Shown: positions 54,742 through 63,129 of the stretch, in pieces | Layout of the letters: every line of letters begins with the position of its first letter | How positions within the stretch are numbered: the first letter of the stretch is position 1 | Source: Lactobacillus sp. | GTDB lineage: Bacteria; Bacillota; Bacilli; Lactobacillales; Lactobacillaceae | Reading direction: 5' to 3' | Length of the DNA: 64,000 nt | NCBI GenBank assembly: GCA_022483245.1 | Contig: JAKVNR010000001.1 | Span: forward strand, 806,001 to 870,000 | Notes under the pieces: generated by a model | The model's database searches: none | What the model saw: the letters and a program-made list of their open reading frames with translations, nothing else | What the model was told of the DNA's origin: nothing | Translations under genes and position numbers: made by a program

Positions 54742-54769
54742 TTGCATTTTCTAATAAGTTTGATATACT
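54742..54769 (+). promoter_or_regulatory. Promoter of tRNA-Leu
   Basis: TTGCAT (54742-54747) and TATACT (54764-54769) are spaced by 16 bases, about 23 bases before the tRNA. Confidence 0.65.
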
Positions 54770-54791
54770 CATAGTTGTGTTTTGATGAGAC

Positions 54792-54875
54792 GCCCCAATG
54801 GCGGAACTGGCAGACGCGCAGCGTTCAGGTCGCTGTTCTGGCAACAGAGTGAAGGTTCGAATCCTTTTTGGGGCA
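54792..54875 (+). tRNA. tRNA-Leu (anticodon CAG)
   Basis: An 84-base tRNA with acceptor arms GCCCCAA and TTGGGGC and an anticodon loop reading GTTCAGGT. A long variable arm (class II, CTGTTCTGGCAACAG) and the T-arm GGTTCGAATCC are present. The discriminator base is A and the 3' CCA is not encoded. It stands alone between convergent and divergent genes. Confidence 0.96.
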
Positions 54876-54886
54876 TTATGAGCACA

Positions 54887-54920
54887 AGAAAGACGTTGAT
54901 ACATTCAACGTCTTTTTCTT
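54887..54920 (+). terminator. Terminator after tRNA-Leu
   Basis: AAGACGTTGA and TCAACGTCTT form a perfect stem with a 5-base loop and a T tail. Confidence 0.88.
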
Positions 54921-54928
54921 TTTGCCAT

Positions 54929-54975
54929 GAAAAAAGGCAACTGGTTAGTAAAAACGAACCAATTGCCTTTTATTA
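54929..54975 (-). terminator. Terminator after the aldo/keto reductase gene
   Basis: AAAAGGCAA and TTGCCTTTT plus inner TGGTT/AACCA pairing form a long hairpin with A-rich and T-rich ends, just beyond the reductase stop codon. Confidence 0.85.
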
Positions 54976-54999
54976 TGAATAAACTAGATTTGATTAATT

Positions 55000-55995
55000 C
55001 TAATCGCCATTAACGATATTATCGATCTCAAACAATTCATGTCTGCTAAAGTCAATATTCTCTGCAGCCTTCAAATTGCTGTCTAAGTGTTCCAAACTAG
55101 TTGTCCCGATAATAACTGATGAAACCACTTTATCATGCAGCAGCCAAGCAAGTGACATTTGAGCCAAAGTTTGACCACGCTTTTCAGCGACTTCGTTCAG
55201 AGCAACCAACTTCTTGTGAACAGCTTCTGGGCCATTATGGAAAATATATTTGCTGGTTGGGTGAATCTTAAAGTCAGCTGAAATTCCATCTAAGAAGCGA
55301 TCAGTCAATAAACCTTCAGCCAGTGGGCCATAAGCAACAATGCCCTTATTTTGCCGTTTAATTTCCTTAACCAAGCCAGTAATTTCTGGACGCCGATTCA
55401 GGATGTTATATGAAACTTGATCAACTGTGTACGGAGTGCCCAAATCATCAAACATCCGGCAGATCGTTTGGGCGTCTTCGGTGCCAAAATTGGAAATACC
55501 AATATACATTGCCTTGCCATCACGAACAACTTGGTCTAAAGCGCGGGCAGTTTCCCATAAATCAGTATTCGGGTCAAAGCGGTGAGCATAATAGATATCA
55601 ACATAATCCGTCCGCAATCTCTCCAAACTGCGGTTAATTGATTGCAAAATAGTTTTGCGCGATAAGAAGTGACCATAAGGTCCAGGAATGGTCCGGTAAC
55701 CAACCTTAGTGGTAATCACTAATTGATCACGATATGGTTTCAAATCAGTTGACAGAACTTGGCCCAGCAATCTTTCTGAGGAACCAATTTCAGGTGCACC
55801 ATAGTGGTCAGCACAGTCAAAACTGTAAATCCCGCGATCAAAGGCTCCTAAAATGACCTTGCGCCGGTCTAAATATGGGTCAGAACTACTGTAATGATGC
55901 CACAAGCCCAATGAAATAAGTGGCAGCCGCAAGCCAGTCCGACCAACCCGTCGATGCGGCAAAGCGTTATAACGTCCAGCTTCTGCTTGATACAT
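55000..55995 (-). CDS. Aldo/keto reductase (YghZ-like)
   Basis: A 331-residue NADPH-dependent TIM-barrel reductase. The catalytic tyrosine lies in FDCADHYGAPEIGSSE, the lysine in TTKVGYR and the histidine in YYAHRFD. The sequence and size are close to YghZ/GPR, which reduces L-glyceraldehyde 3-phosphate and methylglyoxal, but substrate is inferred from family only. A cre-like site lies 33-46 bases upstream, so CcpA control is likely. Confidence 0.92.
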   Translation of the reverse strand: MYQAEAGRYNALPHRRVGRTGLRLPLISLGLWHHYSSSDPYLDRRKVILGAFDRGIYSFDCADHYGAPEIGSSERLLGQVLSTDLKPYRDQLVITTKVGYRTIPGPYGHFLSRKTILQSINRSLERLRTDYVDIYYAHRFDPNTDLWETARALDQVVRDGKAMYIGISNFGTEDAQTICRMFDDLGTPYTVDQVSYNILNRRPEITGLVKEIKRQNKGIVAYGPLAEGLLTDRFLDGISADFKIHPTSKYIFHNGPEAVHKKLVALNEVAEKRGQTLAQMSLAWLLHDKVVSSVIIGTTSLEHLDSNLKAAENIDFSRHELFEIDNIVNGD

Positions 55996-56027
55996 AAATA
56001 ACCATCCTTTCTCAAGCCGCGCAATAA

Positions 56028-56041
56028 TGTAAGCGCTTTTA
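56028..56041. promoter_or_regulatory. cre-like catabolite control site before the aldo/keto reductase
   Basis: TGTAAGCGCTTTTA matches the CcpA consensus TGWNANCGNTNWCA at all defined positions except one (T for C near the end). It sits in the promoter region of the reductase. Confidence 0.6.
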
Positions 56042-56061
56042 TTAGTTATATTTTACCATTT

Positions 56062-56898
56062 TTATTGTCCTTGTGCGGCTAAAACTTGGTCAATTACTTT
56101 AGCTACTCCATCTTCTTGCACAGAGCTTGTGACCAGATCAGCCTGGTCTTTGACAGACTGACGAGCATTACCCATTGCTACTCCGCAAGCAGCGTATTTC
56201 ATCATCGGCAGGTCATTAATTTCGTCACCAATCGCCATCATTTCAGCGGGCTTGATTTGCAAAACCTCACTTAATTTTTGCAAGCCAAGACTCTTATCGA
56301 CTCCTTTTGGCAAGCCTTCATAATAGCTATCAAGCGTCCGCACAAATGTTAAGCGATCAGATAATTTTTTAAATGGGGTCTGGTCGGCAATCGCCGGTTC
56401 CAAAATTTCAGGATCGTCAATAAACATTCCTTTGAAAATATCGATACCCTTCATTTCTTCCGGAGTCCGGTAGCAAAGCCCAGTTTTAACCATGCTGGCT
56501 TCACGAACAGACCATTTGCCAATATTGCGATTAGCCGTGTAAATATTGTTTAACCCGCTCGCATGAAAGTGCAGACCTAATTTACGCGATAAATATTCCA
56601 AATCCAAATAATCATCATAAGTAATCAGTTTTTTAAGCAAGATGCGGTTATGTGTGCTCATCACTAGTCCGCCGCCATAACAAACAGCATATTCTTCAGG
56701 ACCGGTTAACATATCCATTTTAGCAAGCCAAGGCTTGATCCCTGTAAAAGCACGACCACTGCAAATAACGATGCGGATGCCCGCACTACGAGCGCGTTTA
56801 ACAGCATCAACTACGGACGAAGTAATTTGATTCGTAGCAGCGTCAACCAGCGTCCCATCAACGTCAATTGCGATCAGCTTGATCTGTTTTAAATCCAT
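56062..56898 (-). CDS. HAD superfamily Cof-type hydrolase
   Basis: A 278-residue phosphatase. Motif I is IAIDVDGTLVD, motif II ICSGRAF, motif III with a lysine (PKGVDKSLGLQKL) and motif IV MAIGDEINDLPMMKYA. The large C2 cap places it with Cof/YidA sugar-phosphate phosphatases; the substrate is unknown. I start at MDLKQIKL with AGAGGA upstream. It ends before the reductase promoter on the same strand. Confidence 0.93.
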   Translation of the reverse strand: MDLKQIKLIAIDVDGTLVDAATNQITSSVVDAVKRARSAGIRIVICSGRAFTGIKPWLAKMDMLTGPEEYAVCYGGGLVMSTHNRILLKKLITYDDYLDLEYLSRKLGLHFHASGLNNIYTANRNIGKWSVREASMVKTGLCYRTPEEMKGIDIFKGMFIDDPEILEPAIADQTPFKKLSDRLTFVRTLDSYYEGLPKGVDKSLGLQKLSEVLQIKPAEMMAIGDEINDLPMMKYAACGVAMGNARQSVKDQADLVTSSVQEDGVAKVIDQVLAAQGQ

Positions 56899-56969
56899 TC
56901 CTGTCCTCTCTTTCCATCTTTGTCTCCCTGAATCTATCATATGCTATAATGAACTTCCTTGGCAGGGGC

Positions 56970-57011
56970 AAAAAAGGGAATATGCATTATTTAATGCATA
57001 TTCCCTTTTCT
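56970..57011 (-). terminator. Terminator after the flippase gene
   Basis: A long perfect inverted repeat (AAAAGGGAATATGCATTA and its complement around a TT loop) lies right after the flippase stop codon. Confidence 0.9.
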
Positions 57012-57014
57012 CAT

Positions 57015-58658
57015 TTAAAACTTAAAATGAAACCGTTCGGTAATTCTTGCTACCCGGCTACCTAAAATTTTTTCAGCTAAGCCAGTGTATAAGCATAAAA
57101 ATCCATAAAACAAAACACAAATGACAACCGTAATTGCCACTAATAACAAAGCTGACATTCGGTGTGCTGGGCTCAAATATAACCCGCCCGCTTTAACGAC
57201 TAACGTTCCAAGGAGCCACATCAGCAGTGAGAAACTTGCTACCCCGATAAAACGGCGACCAGTCCGTCCTGCGTTATAACGGTATTTAATCCGCAAATGG
57301 CGCAAAGCTAGCCAACAAATCAGCAGCAGGCCAATATTTGTAGCCAAAAGTGGGCCATAAACTTTAGCCAGCCGAATCATTGGATACTGGACTAAGGCCT
57401 TGATGATTAAGCCAAAGACTAAATACTTAATCGCTAAGCCATTTTCAGATAGTCCCTGCAAAATAGCCATTAAGACCGTAAACAAACCAAGTGAAATAGA
57501 AGTAAAAGCTGACAGATAAAGCACTGAACTGCCTAATGGGTCATAGCCATAAAAGACTGTGTAAATAGGCGTTGAAATAACTGCCATGCCAAAAGCAGCT
57601 GGGATCATAACAAACAAAAACAAATCTAAAGTATTCGCAATTTGATCGGCAATCCCCTTACGATCACGTCTGGTATGAGCAGCTGATAACAGCGGAATGG
57701 CTGTAACTGCCATGGCACTAGCCAGCGAAACAATAATCATGATTAGCTTGTTAGCATTCAGCGCAAATAGTGCATACCAGCTTTCAATGACGTCGGAACT
57801 AACATGCACTAGCCCTTTAATCATTGGATGGAAAGTATACTGGTCAATCAAGTAAAACAGCTGAATACCAGAGTCAATAATAATAAACGGAATGGCTTGC
57901 TGAATAATTTCACCAAACAAGTGCTTAGTTGAAACTTTGACTTGATGATTAGAATTTTCTACTAATTCATTCATCCATCGCCGCCGTTTCAACAAGAAAC
58001 CAGCTAAAATTACAATTCCGAAAATGGCCCCAATTGCTGCCGCTAAATTTGATTGAATAACTGCATGGACGTAAGAGCCATGCTGAACTTGCATAATGAC
58101 ATATGCTGTTAGCAGCATCCAGATTACCCGTGCTAGCTGTTCAAAAAATTGCGACAAAGCCGACGGCATCATATCAGCATAGCCCTGGAAATAGCCACGC
58201 ATGATACTTAAAATTGGGATCAGCAAAATAGCGTAAGATAGCGACCGCATAACGGCTACTTGCCGCGGATCGCTTTGACTGCCGTTTGAGGCCAAAATTG
58301 GCGACAAGGCGTACATAGCCACCGCGCAAATGATCCCTAGGACAACCATCATCTGCAAGCCCTTGCGAAACAGTTTTTTACCAACTCCGTACTCGTTCAT
58401 GGCATTGTATTTAGCGACTTGTTTAGCAATGGCACCTGGAATTCCGGCAGTAGAAATCAGAATAAAGATACTATAAATATTGTAGCTCCGAGCTGTTAAA
58501 GCATTAGCAATATTGCCATAACGGCCCATCCATGCATACCAAGGGATGATATACAGTGCTCCAAGTATTCGCGAAGCAATGGAGCCAAAAGTCATCCAAG
58601 CCGAACCTTTCAAAAAAGTTGACTTGGTGTTGCTTTTATTAAGCGTGTTCTTTTCCAT
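57015..58658 (-). CDS. MurJ/YtgP-like lipid II flippase (MOP superfamily)
   Basis: A 547-residue integral membrane protein with about 14 membrane segments. Family-typical stretches are KGSAWMTFGSIASRILGALYIIPW at the N-terminus and GIPGAIAKQVAKYNAM. The conserved place beside leuS and the sequence point to YtgP/MurJ, which moves lipid II across the membrane. A general polysaccharide exporter cannot be excluded. It follows leuS by 3 bases and ends at a strong terminator. Confidence 0.88.
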   Translation of the reverse strand: MEKNTLNKSNTKSTFLKGSAWMTFGSIASRILGALYIIPWYAWMGRYGNIANALTARSYNIYSIFILISTAGIPGAIAKQVAKYNAMNEYGVGKKLFRKGLQMMVVLGIICAVAMYALSPILASNGSQSDPRQVAVMRSLSYAILLIPILSIMRGYFQGYADMMPSALSQFFEQLARVIWMLLTAYVIMQVQHGSYVHAVIQSNLAAAIGAIFGIVILAGFLLKRRRWMNELVENSNHQVKVSTKHLFGEIIQQAIPFIIIDSGIQLFYLIDQYTFHPMIKGLVHVSSDVIESWYALFALNANKLIMIIVSLASAMAVTAIPLLSAAHTRRDRKGIADQIANTLDLFLFVMIPAAFGMAVISTPIYTVFYGYDPLGSSVLYLSAFTSISLGLFTVLMAILQGLSENGLAIKYLVFGLIIKALVQYPMIRLAKVYGPLLATNIGLLLICWLALRHLRIKYRYNAGRTGRRFIGVASFSLLMWLLGTLVVKAGGLYLSPAHRMSALLLVAITVVICVLFYGFLCLYTGLAEKILGSRVARITERFHFKF

Positions 58659-58661
58659 TAG

Positions 58662-61076
58662 TTACTTTGCAACGATATTGACAATCTTGTTCGGTACGAC
58701 AATAACTTTTTTAATTTCTTTACCAGCTGTGTATTTTTTGACATGTTCATCTGCCAAAGCTTGCTTTTGCAGGTCTTCACGACTGGTATCCTTAGCAGCA
58801 GTAAAGTGTCCGCGCAGTTTTCCGTTAACCTGAACCATAATTTGTACTTGTCGTTGGACCAATTTAGCTGGATCGTAAGTTGGCCAAGGAGCATAACTGA
58901 TACTTTCAGTATGACCTAGCACCTGCCAAATTTCTTCCATCATATGTGGCGCAATTGGGGCAACTAATTGAACGAAGCCTTCAGCGTAAGACCGTGGAAT
59001 AGTTTTTGCCTTTTGCGCAGCATTTAAGAAGACCATTAATTGTGAAATAGCAGTATTGAAGTGCAATGCATCAAAGTCTTCAGTCACTTTCTTCACAGTC
59101 TGGTTGTAAATTTGGTCTAATTGACCATCATTTTCATCCACAATGCGTGCTTGTGGAACAGCTTTGACATCCAAATCGTTAACTAGCAACCGCCAAATCC
59201 GGTCTAAGAATTTCTTAGTCGAAGCTGGGCCGTTATCATCCCAGTCAATTGATGCATCAAGCGGTCCCATAAACATTTCATAAGTCCGCAAACTATCTGC
59301 ACCGTATTCATCAATGACTTCATCTGGGTTAACCACATTCCCCTTAGACTTAGACATTTTTTCGTGATCTTTTAAAATCAAGCCTTGGTTATAGAGACGC
59401 TGGAATGGTTCTTTAGTTGGTACAACGCCCAAGTCGTACAACACCTTGTGCCAGAAGCGAGCATAAAGTAGGTGGCGCACTGCGTGTTCGGCACCGCCGA
59501 TGTACAGATCAACTGGCAGCCATTGCTTTAACAAATCATAATCCGCCAATTTTTCATCGTTATGTGGATCAACATAACGCAGGTAGTACCAAGAAGAACC
59601 AGCCCAGTTCGGCATCGTATTGGTTTCGCGCTTGCCGTGGCGACCATTTTCATCAACCACATTTACCCAATCGTCTAAGTTTGCTAATGGACTTTCAGGT
59701 GTGCCGGATGGCTTGATATTAGTTGCTTTTGGCAGTAAAAGTGGCAATTCATCTTCAGGCACTAACGTGGTTTCGCCATCTTCCCAGTGGATCACCGGAA
59801 TTGGTTCGCCCCAGTAGCGCTGACGCGAAAAGTCCCAATCACGCAGCTTGTAGTTGACCTTTTGCTGACCAACATTATGATCTTCTAACCAGTCGACCAT
59901 TTTCGCCTTAGCTTCTTTGACATTCAGTCCGTTCAAAAAGCCAGAATTAATATGCGGACCGTCTTCAGTGAAAGCAGCCTGATCTAAGTCTCCGCCTTCA
60001 ATCACTTGAACCAGTGGCAAATGGAATTTTTTAGCAAATTCGTAGTCGCGCTCGTCATGCGCTGGTACAGCCATTACAGCGCCAGTCCCATAACTAGCCA
60101 GGACATAATCAGAAATCCAAATTGGAATTGCTTTTTCAGTCACTGGATTAATCGCATAAGCACCGGTGAAGACACCTGTTTTATGTTTATTCAAATCTGT
60201 CCGCTCTAAGTCAGATTTAGACGCAATTTGCTTAATATAAGCATCAACATCAGCTTTGTGACCTAAAGTAGTGATTTCTTGCACTAACTTATTTTCTGGC
60301 GCTAGCACTGCATAAGTACAGCCGAATAAGGTATCTGGGCGCGTAGTAAAGACGTCAAAAGTCTTATCGCTACCTTTAATTCTAAACGTGATTTGGGCAC
60401 CAACTGAGCGGCCAATCCAATTACGCTGCATTTCTTTAACGGGTTCCGGCCAATCAAGATCATCCAGATCTTCCAGCAATCGGTCTGCATAAGCAGTCAT
60501 TTTCAGCATCCATTGCCGCATGTTCCGCCGGTAAACTGGAAAACCGCCGCGTTCAGTTTTTCCATCAATTACTTCTTCGTTAGCAACTACTGTTCCTAAA
60601 TCTGGTGACCAATTAACTGGCACTTCAGCCTCATAAGCCAGACCATTTTTGTACATTTGTTCAAAGACCCATTGAGTCCATTTATAGTACTTAGGATCAC
60701 TGGTTTTAATTTCACGGTCCCAATCATATGAAAAGCCTAAAGCTTGCAACTGGCTCTTAAAACGAGCAATGTTTTGATCAGTAAAACTAGCCGGATCATG
60801 ACCAGTTTTTAAAGCGTACTGCTCTGCTGGCAAACCAAATGCATCCCAGCCCATTGGGTGCAAAACATTATAGCCTTGTGCCCGCTTCATCCGCGCAACA
60901 ATATCAGTGGCAGTATATCCTTCTGGATGGCCAACGTGCAGACCTTTGCCAGATGGAAATGGAAACATGTCTAAAGCATAGTAATTCTTTTTCTTAGAAT
61001 CAGTCCCAGTTTTAAAGGTTTGGTGTTCAGCCCAATAATTTTGCCATTTGCGTTCAACGACTTTGTGGTTGTACAT
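58662..61076 (-). CDS. leuS: Leucyl-tRNA synthetase
   Basis: An 804-residue class I synthetase. The HIGH motif is [12 protein letters not shown], the CP1 editing domain lies at about 220-420 with [11 protein letters not shown] and [10 protein letters not shown], and the KMSKS motif is [12 protein letters not shown]. The C-terminal domain is standard. I start at [11 protein letters not shown] with AGGAGG 4-5 bases upstream. It is regulated by the T-box leader. Confidence 0.98.
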   Translation of the reverse strand: MYNHKVVERKWQNYWAEHQTFKTGTDSKKKNYYALDMFPFPSGKGLHVGHPEGYTATDIVARMKRAQGYNVLHPMGWDAFGLPAEQYALKTGHDPASFTDQNIARFKSQLQALGFSYDWDREIKTSDPKYYKWTQWVFEQMYKNGLAYEAEVPVNWSPDLGTVVANEEVIDGKTERGGFPVYRRNMRQWMLKMTAYADRLLEDLDDLDWPEPVKEMQRNWIGRSVGAQITFRIKGSDKTFDVFTTRPDTLFGCTYAVLAPENKLVQEITTLGHKADVDAYIKQIASKSDLERTDLNKHKTGVFTGAYAINPVTEKAIPIWISDYVLASYGTGAVMAVPAHDERDYEFAKKFHLPLVQVIEGGDLDQAAFTEDGPHINSGFLNGLNVKEAKAKMVDWLEDHNVGQQKVNYKLRDWDFSRQRYWGEPIPVIHWEDGETTLVPEDELPLLLPKATNIKPSGTPESPLANLDDWVNVVDENGRHGKRETNTMPNWAGSSWYYLRYVDPHNDEKLADYDLLKQWLPVDLYIGGAEHAVRHLLYARFWHKVLYDLGVVPTKEPFQRLYNQGLILKDHEKMSKSKGNVVNPDEVIDEYGADSLRTYEMFMGPLDASIDWDDNGPASTKKFLDRIWRLLVNDLDVKAVPQARIVDENDGQLDQIYNQTVKKVTEDFDALHFNTAISQLMVFLNAAQKAKTIPRSYAEGFVQLVAPIAPHMMEEIWQVLGHTESISYAPWPTYDPAKLVQRQVQIMVQVNGKLRGHFTAAKDTSREDLQKQALADEHVKKYTAGKEIKKVIVVPNKIVNIVAK

Positions 61077-61094
61077 TTTTCCTCCTATTAAAAA

Positions 61095-61300
61095 CAAAAA
61101 ATCGCCCTATCACCATAGGACGATCAATTCGCGGTACCACCTAAGTTCCGCAATTTGCGGCACTTGCAGCATCTTAACGCGATGTAACGACAGACATTAA
61201 ATGAAGCTCAGTTCAAATAGCGTTTTGCAGATCTTCTCAGCTACCGATCCTCTCTTGGCCAAAACAACCATCTTACTAGTTCTTCGTCTTTAATTCTTCC
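61095..61300 (-). promoter_or_regulatory. T-box leader of leuS
   Basis: The T-box motif (TTAGGTGGTACCGCG on the minus strand, 61130-61144) is followed by a terminator hairpin (ATCGTCCTAT with ATAGGGCGAT) and a T run at about 61096-61127. A CTT leucine specifier candidate lies at 61204-61206. Confidence 0.9.
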
Positions 61301-61311
61301 TAAATAATAGT

Positions 61312-61317
61312 TATAAT
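61312..61317 (+). promoter_or_regulatory. Candidate -10 box of the PAP2 gene
   Basis: A perfect TATAAT lies 37 bases before the PAP2 start codon. A TTTAAT -35-like hexamer lies 17 bases upstream. Confidence 0.45.
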
Positions 61318-61353
61318 TTACCACAATAATGTCAAAAGACAAGGAGAAGCGAT

Positions 61354-62017
61354 TTGAAAGATAATATCAAACGAGAAACCAGTTGTCCCTTGTGGATTGC
61401 TATTATTGTTGGCATCATTTTTTTAGGCTGGATTTACGCAGTCGCTAACTCTGCTGGCTGGATTCATAGTTTTGATCAAGCTTTGATCAGCACTTTGGCT
61501 AGCAAAAATGCTAGCGCAATCAGTTTTGCACAACATTTTACTGTTTTAGCTAATACCAAAGTAATGGTCGTGCTGACCACCTTAGCAGCTATTATTTTCT
61601 GGCTTTGCAAACAGCACAATGCAGCCTAATTTGATCGCTTCTGCTCAAATTTTAACGAGTGGATGCAACTATCTTTTAAAAAATACTATCAGACGTGCCA
61701 GGCCAACTGTAAAACATTTAGTGTCAGCACACGGCTTTTCCTTTCCTTCAGGCCACTCTTGTGCCAGTATGGCATTATTCTTAAGCCTGGCTCTGGTCTG
61801 TCTGTTGCTAATTAAGCGCAAGCCGCTATGTATCTGTTTGTTTATTCTTCTATTAATTATCCCGCTGATCATTGGCTGGACGCGGATTACTTTACACGTT
61901 CATTTTCCATCAGATGTCTGTGGCGGTTTTTTAGAAGCAATTTTCTTTACAACAGCTGCTTATGCTTTTTTCAGCAATCGAATTTTACAAGAGCAAATTA
62001 ACAGACGCAAAGTTTAA
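61354..62017 (+). pseudogene. PAP2 family membrane phosphatase, disrupted by a frameshift
   Basis: Two overlapping frames together form one PAP2/undecaprenyl-pyrophosphate-phosphatase-type protein of about 215 residues. The first (61354-61629, TTG start with AAGGAG) encodes two membrane segments and stops at TAA. The second (from 61619, +1 frame) carries all catalytic motifs: KNTIRRARP, FPSGHS and TRITLHVHFPSD. A one-base frame change near 61615-61630 splits the gene. The break lies between membrane segments in the middle of the protein, so without frameshifting no complete protein is made. Sequencing error is an alternative. Confidence 0.8.
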
Positions 62018-62034
62018 AACACTGATAATATAGT

Positions 62035-62066
62035 GAGGAGCAGATTATGCTCCTCTTTATTTTATA
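62035..62066 (+). terminator. Terminator after the PAP2 gene
   Basis: GAGGAGCA and TGCTCCTC form a perfect stem with a GATTA loop, followed by a T-rich tail. Confidence 0.85.
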
Positions 62067-62082
62067 TTTTTAGGTGACAAGC

Positions 62083-63009
62083 ATGAATTTACAGCATTTG
62101 GTTTATTTTAAAGCATTAGCTAAATATCAACATATGGCACTGACCGCTGAAAGGTTGGATATTACTCAGCCAACTTTGAGCTATGCTATCCGCAAATTAG
62201 AAGACGAACTCGGCGTGCCGCTATTTGAGAAGGAAGGACGCAATATTAAACTCAGTCTTTATGGTAGCGAGTTTCTAAAATACGTTGAACAGAGCTTAGA
62301 TGCGTTAAATGAAGGAAAGGCACGTTTGCACGATTTATCAACTGGCAACTCGGGCACAATTTCTTTAGGCGTGTCACCAATTATCTCAGAAAGACTGCTT
62401 TCACGTATGTTAGCTGGTTTCCACGAAATACATGAAAATAACGATATCAGCTTTCAAATTTTACGAGCAGCAACTGATCAATTGCTCGATCAATTGGAAG
62501 CAGAAAAAATGGATGTCGCTTTAGTATCATTGACTGACGCCGCTAAAGTTGGCCGCAAATGGCAGGACCTACAAATTAGTCCCCTAGTTAGTCAACGGCT
62601 CGTTGCTATTATGCCAGCTAATCTGGCTTTAGCTAATGAAGAAAAAGTTTCGTTGGAACAATTGGCCCACTATAATATGATCACTTTTTCACACCAAAGT
62701 AGTCTTCGCCGACGAGTAGAAAGACTATGGGCCCGCAAGAATATCAAACCACAATCAAACATCGAAACTGACAGCATTGATATCACTATTTCTCTAGTCG
62801 CCCAAGGACAAGGGGTAGCCTTGATTCCACAAGGACTTTATCAGCGTCAGCCGCACGAAGGACAGATTAAAATAGTCCCTGTAGCCGATGATGTACAATA
62901 TAGAATCTATTTACTGACCAAATCACCTGCCCTGCTGTCACGGATCGCAGGCAAATTCAGCCGTTTTGCAGAAAAATTCTGCTTAGATCATCAAAAACTA
63001 TTCCAGTAA
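62083..63009 (+). CDS. LysR family transcriptional regulator
   Basis: A 308-residue LysR regulator. The N-terminal winged HTH reads LVYFKALAKYQHMALTAERLDITQPTLSYAIRKLEDELGVPLFEKEG, and the C-terminal effector domain (about 90-300) has two periplasmic-binding-like lobes. I start at ATG 62083 with AGGTGA 5 bases upstream rather than at the GTG three codons earlier, which overlaps that site. No regulated gene is certain; glpK follows on the same strand but behind its own cre-bearing promoter region. Confidence 0.9.
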   Translation: MNLQHLVYFKALAKYQHMALTAERLDITQPTLSYAIRKLEDELGVPLFEKEGRNIKLSLYGSEFLKYVEQSLDALNEGKARLHDLSTGNSGTISLGVSPIISERLLSRMLAGFHEIHENNDISFQILRAATDQLLDQLEAEKMDVALVSLTDAAKVGRKWQDLQISPLVSQRLVAIMPANLALANEEKVSLEQLAHYNMITFSHQSSLRRRVERLWARKNIKPQSNIETDSIDITISLVAQGQGVALIPQGLYQRQPHEGQIKIVPVADDVQYRIYLLTKSPALLSRIAGKFSRFAEKFCLDHQKLFQ

Positions 63010-63092
63010 CATATTTATATTTTCTATTAATTGAAACAAATCCTTTTAGTGTTTATCAAAAGTGTTAATGCTAATATTAGAACTGTAGTAAA

Positions 63093-63106
63093 TGATAACG
63101 CTTACA
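63093..63106. promoter_or_regulatory. Perfect cre site upstream of glpK
   Basis: TGATAACGCTTACA matches the CcpA consensus TGWNANCGNTNWCA at every defined position and lies 24 bases before the glpK ATG, where binding would block transcription or elongation. Confidence 0.82.
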
Positions 63107-63129
63107 TAAACACTAGGAGGTTTTTGTTT

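Noticed and set aside
61600-61640. Programmed ribosomal frameshifting in the PAP2 gene
   Set aside because: No slippery heptamer, RF2-like site or downstream structure was recognised at the overlap; mutation or sequencing error is simpler.
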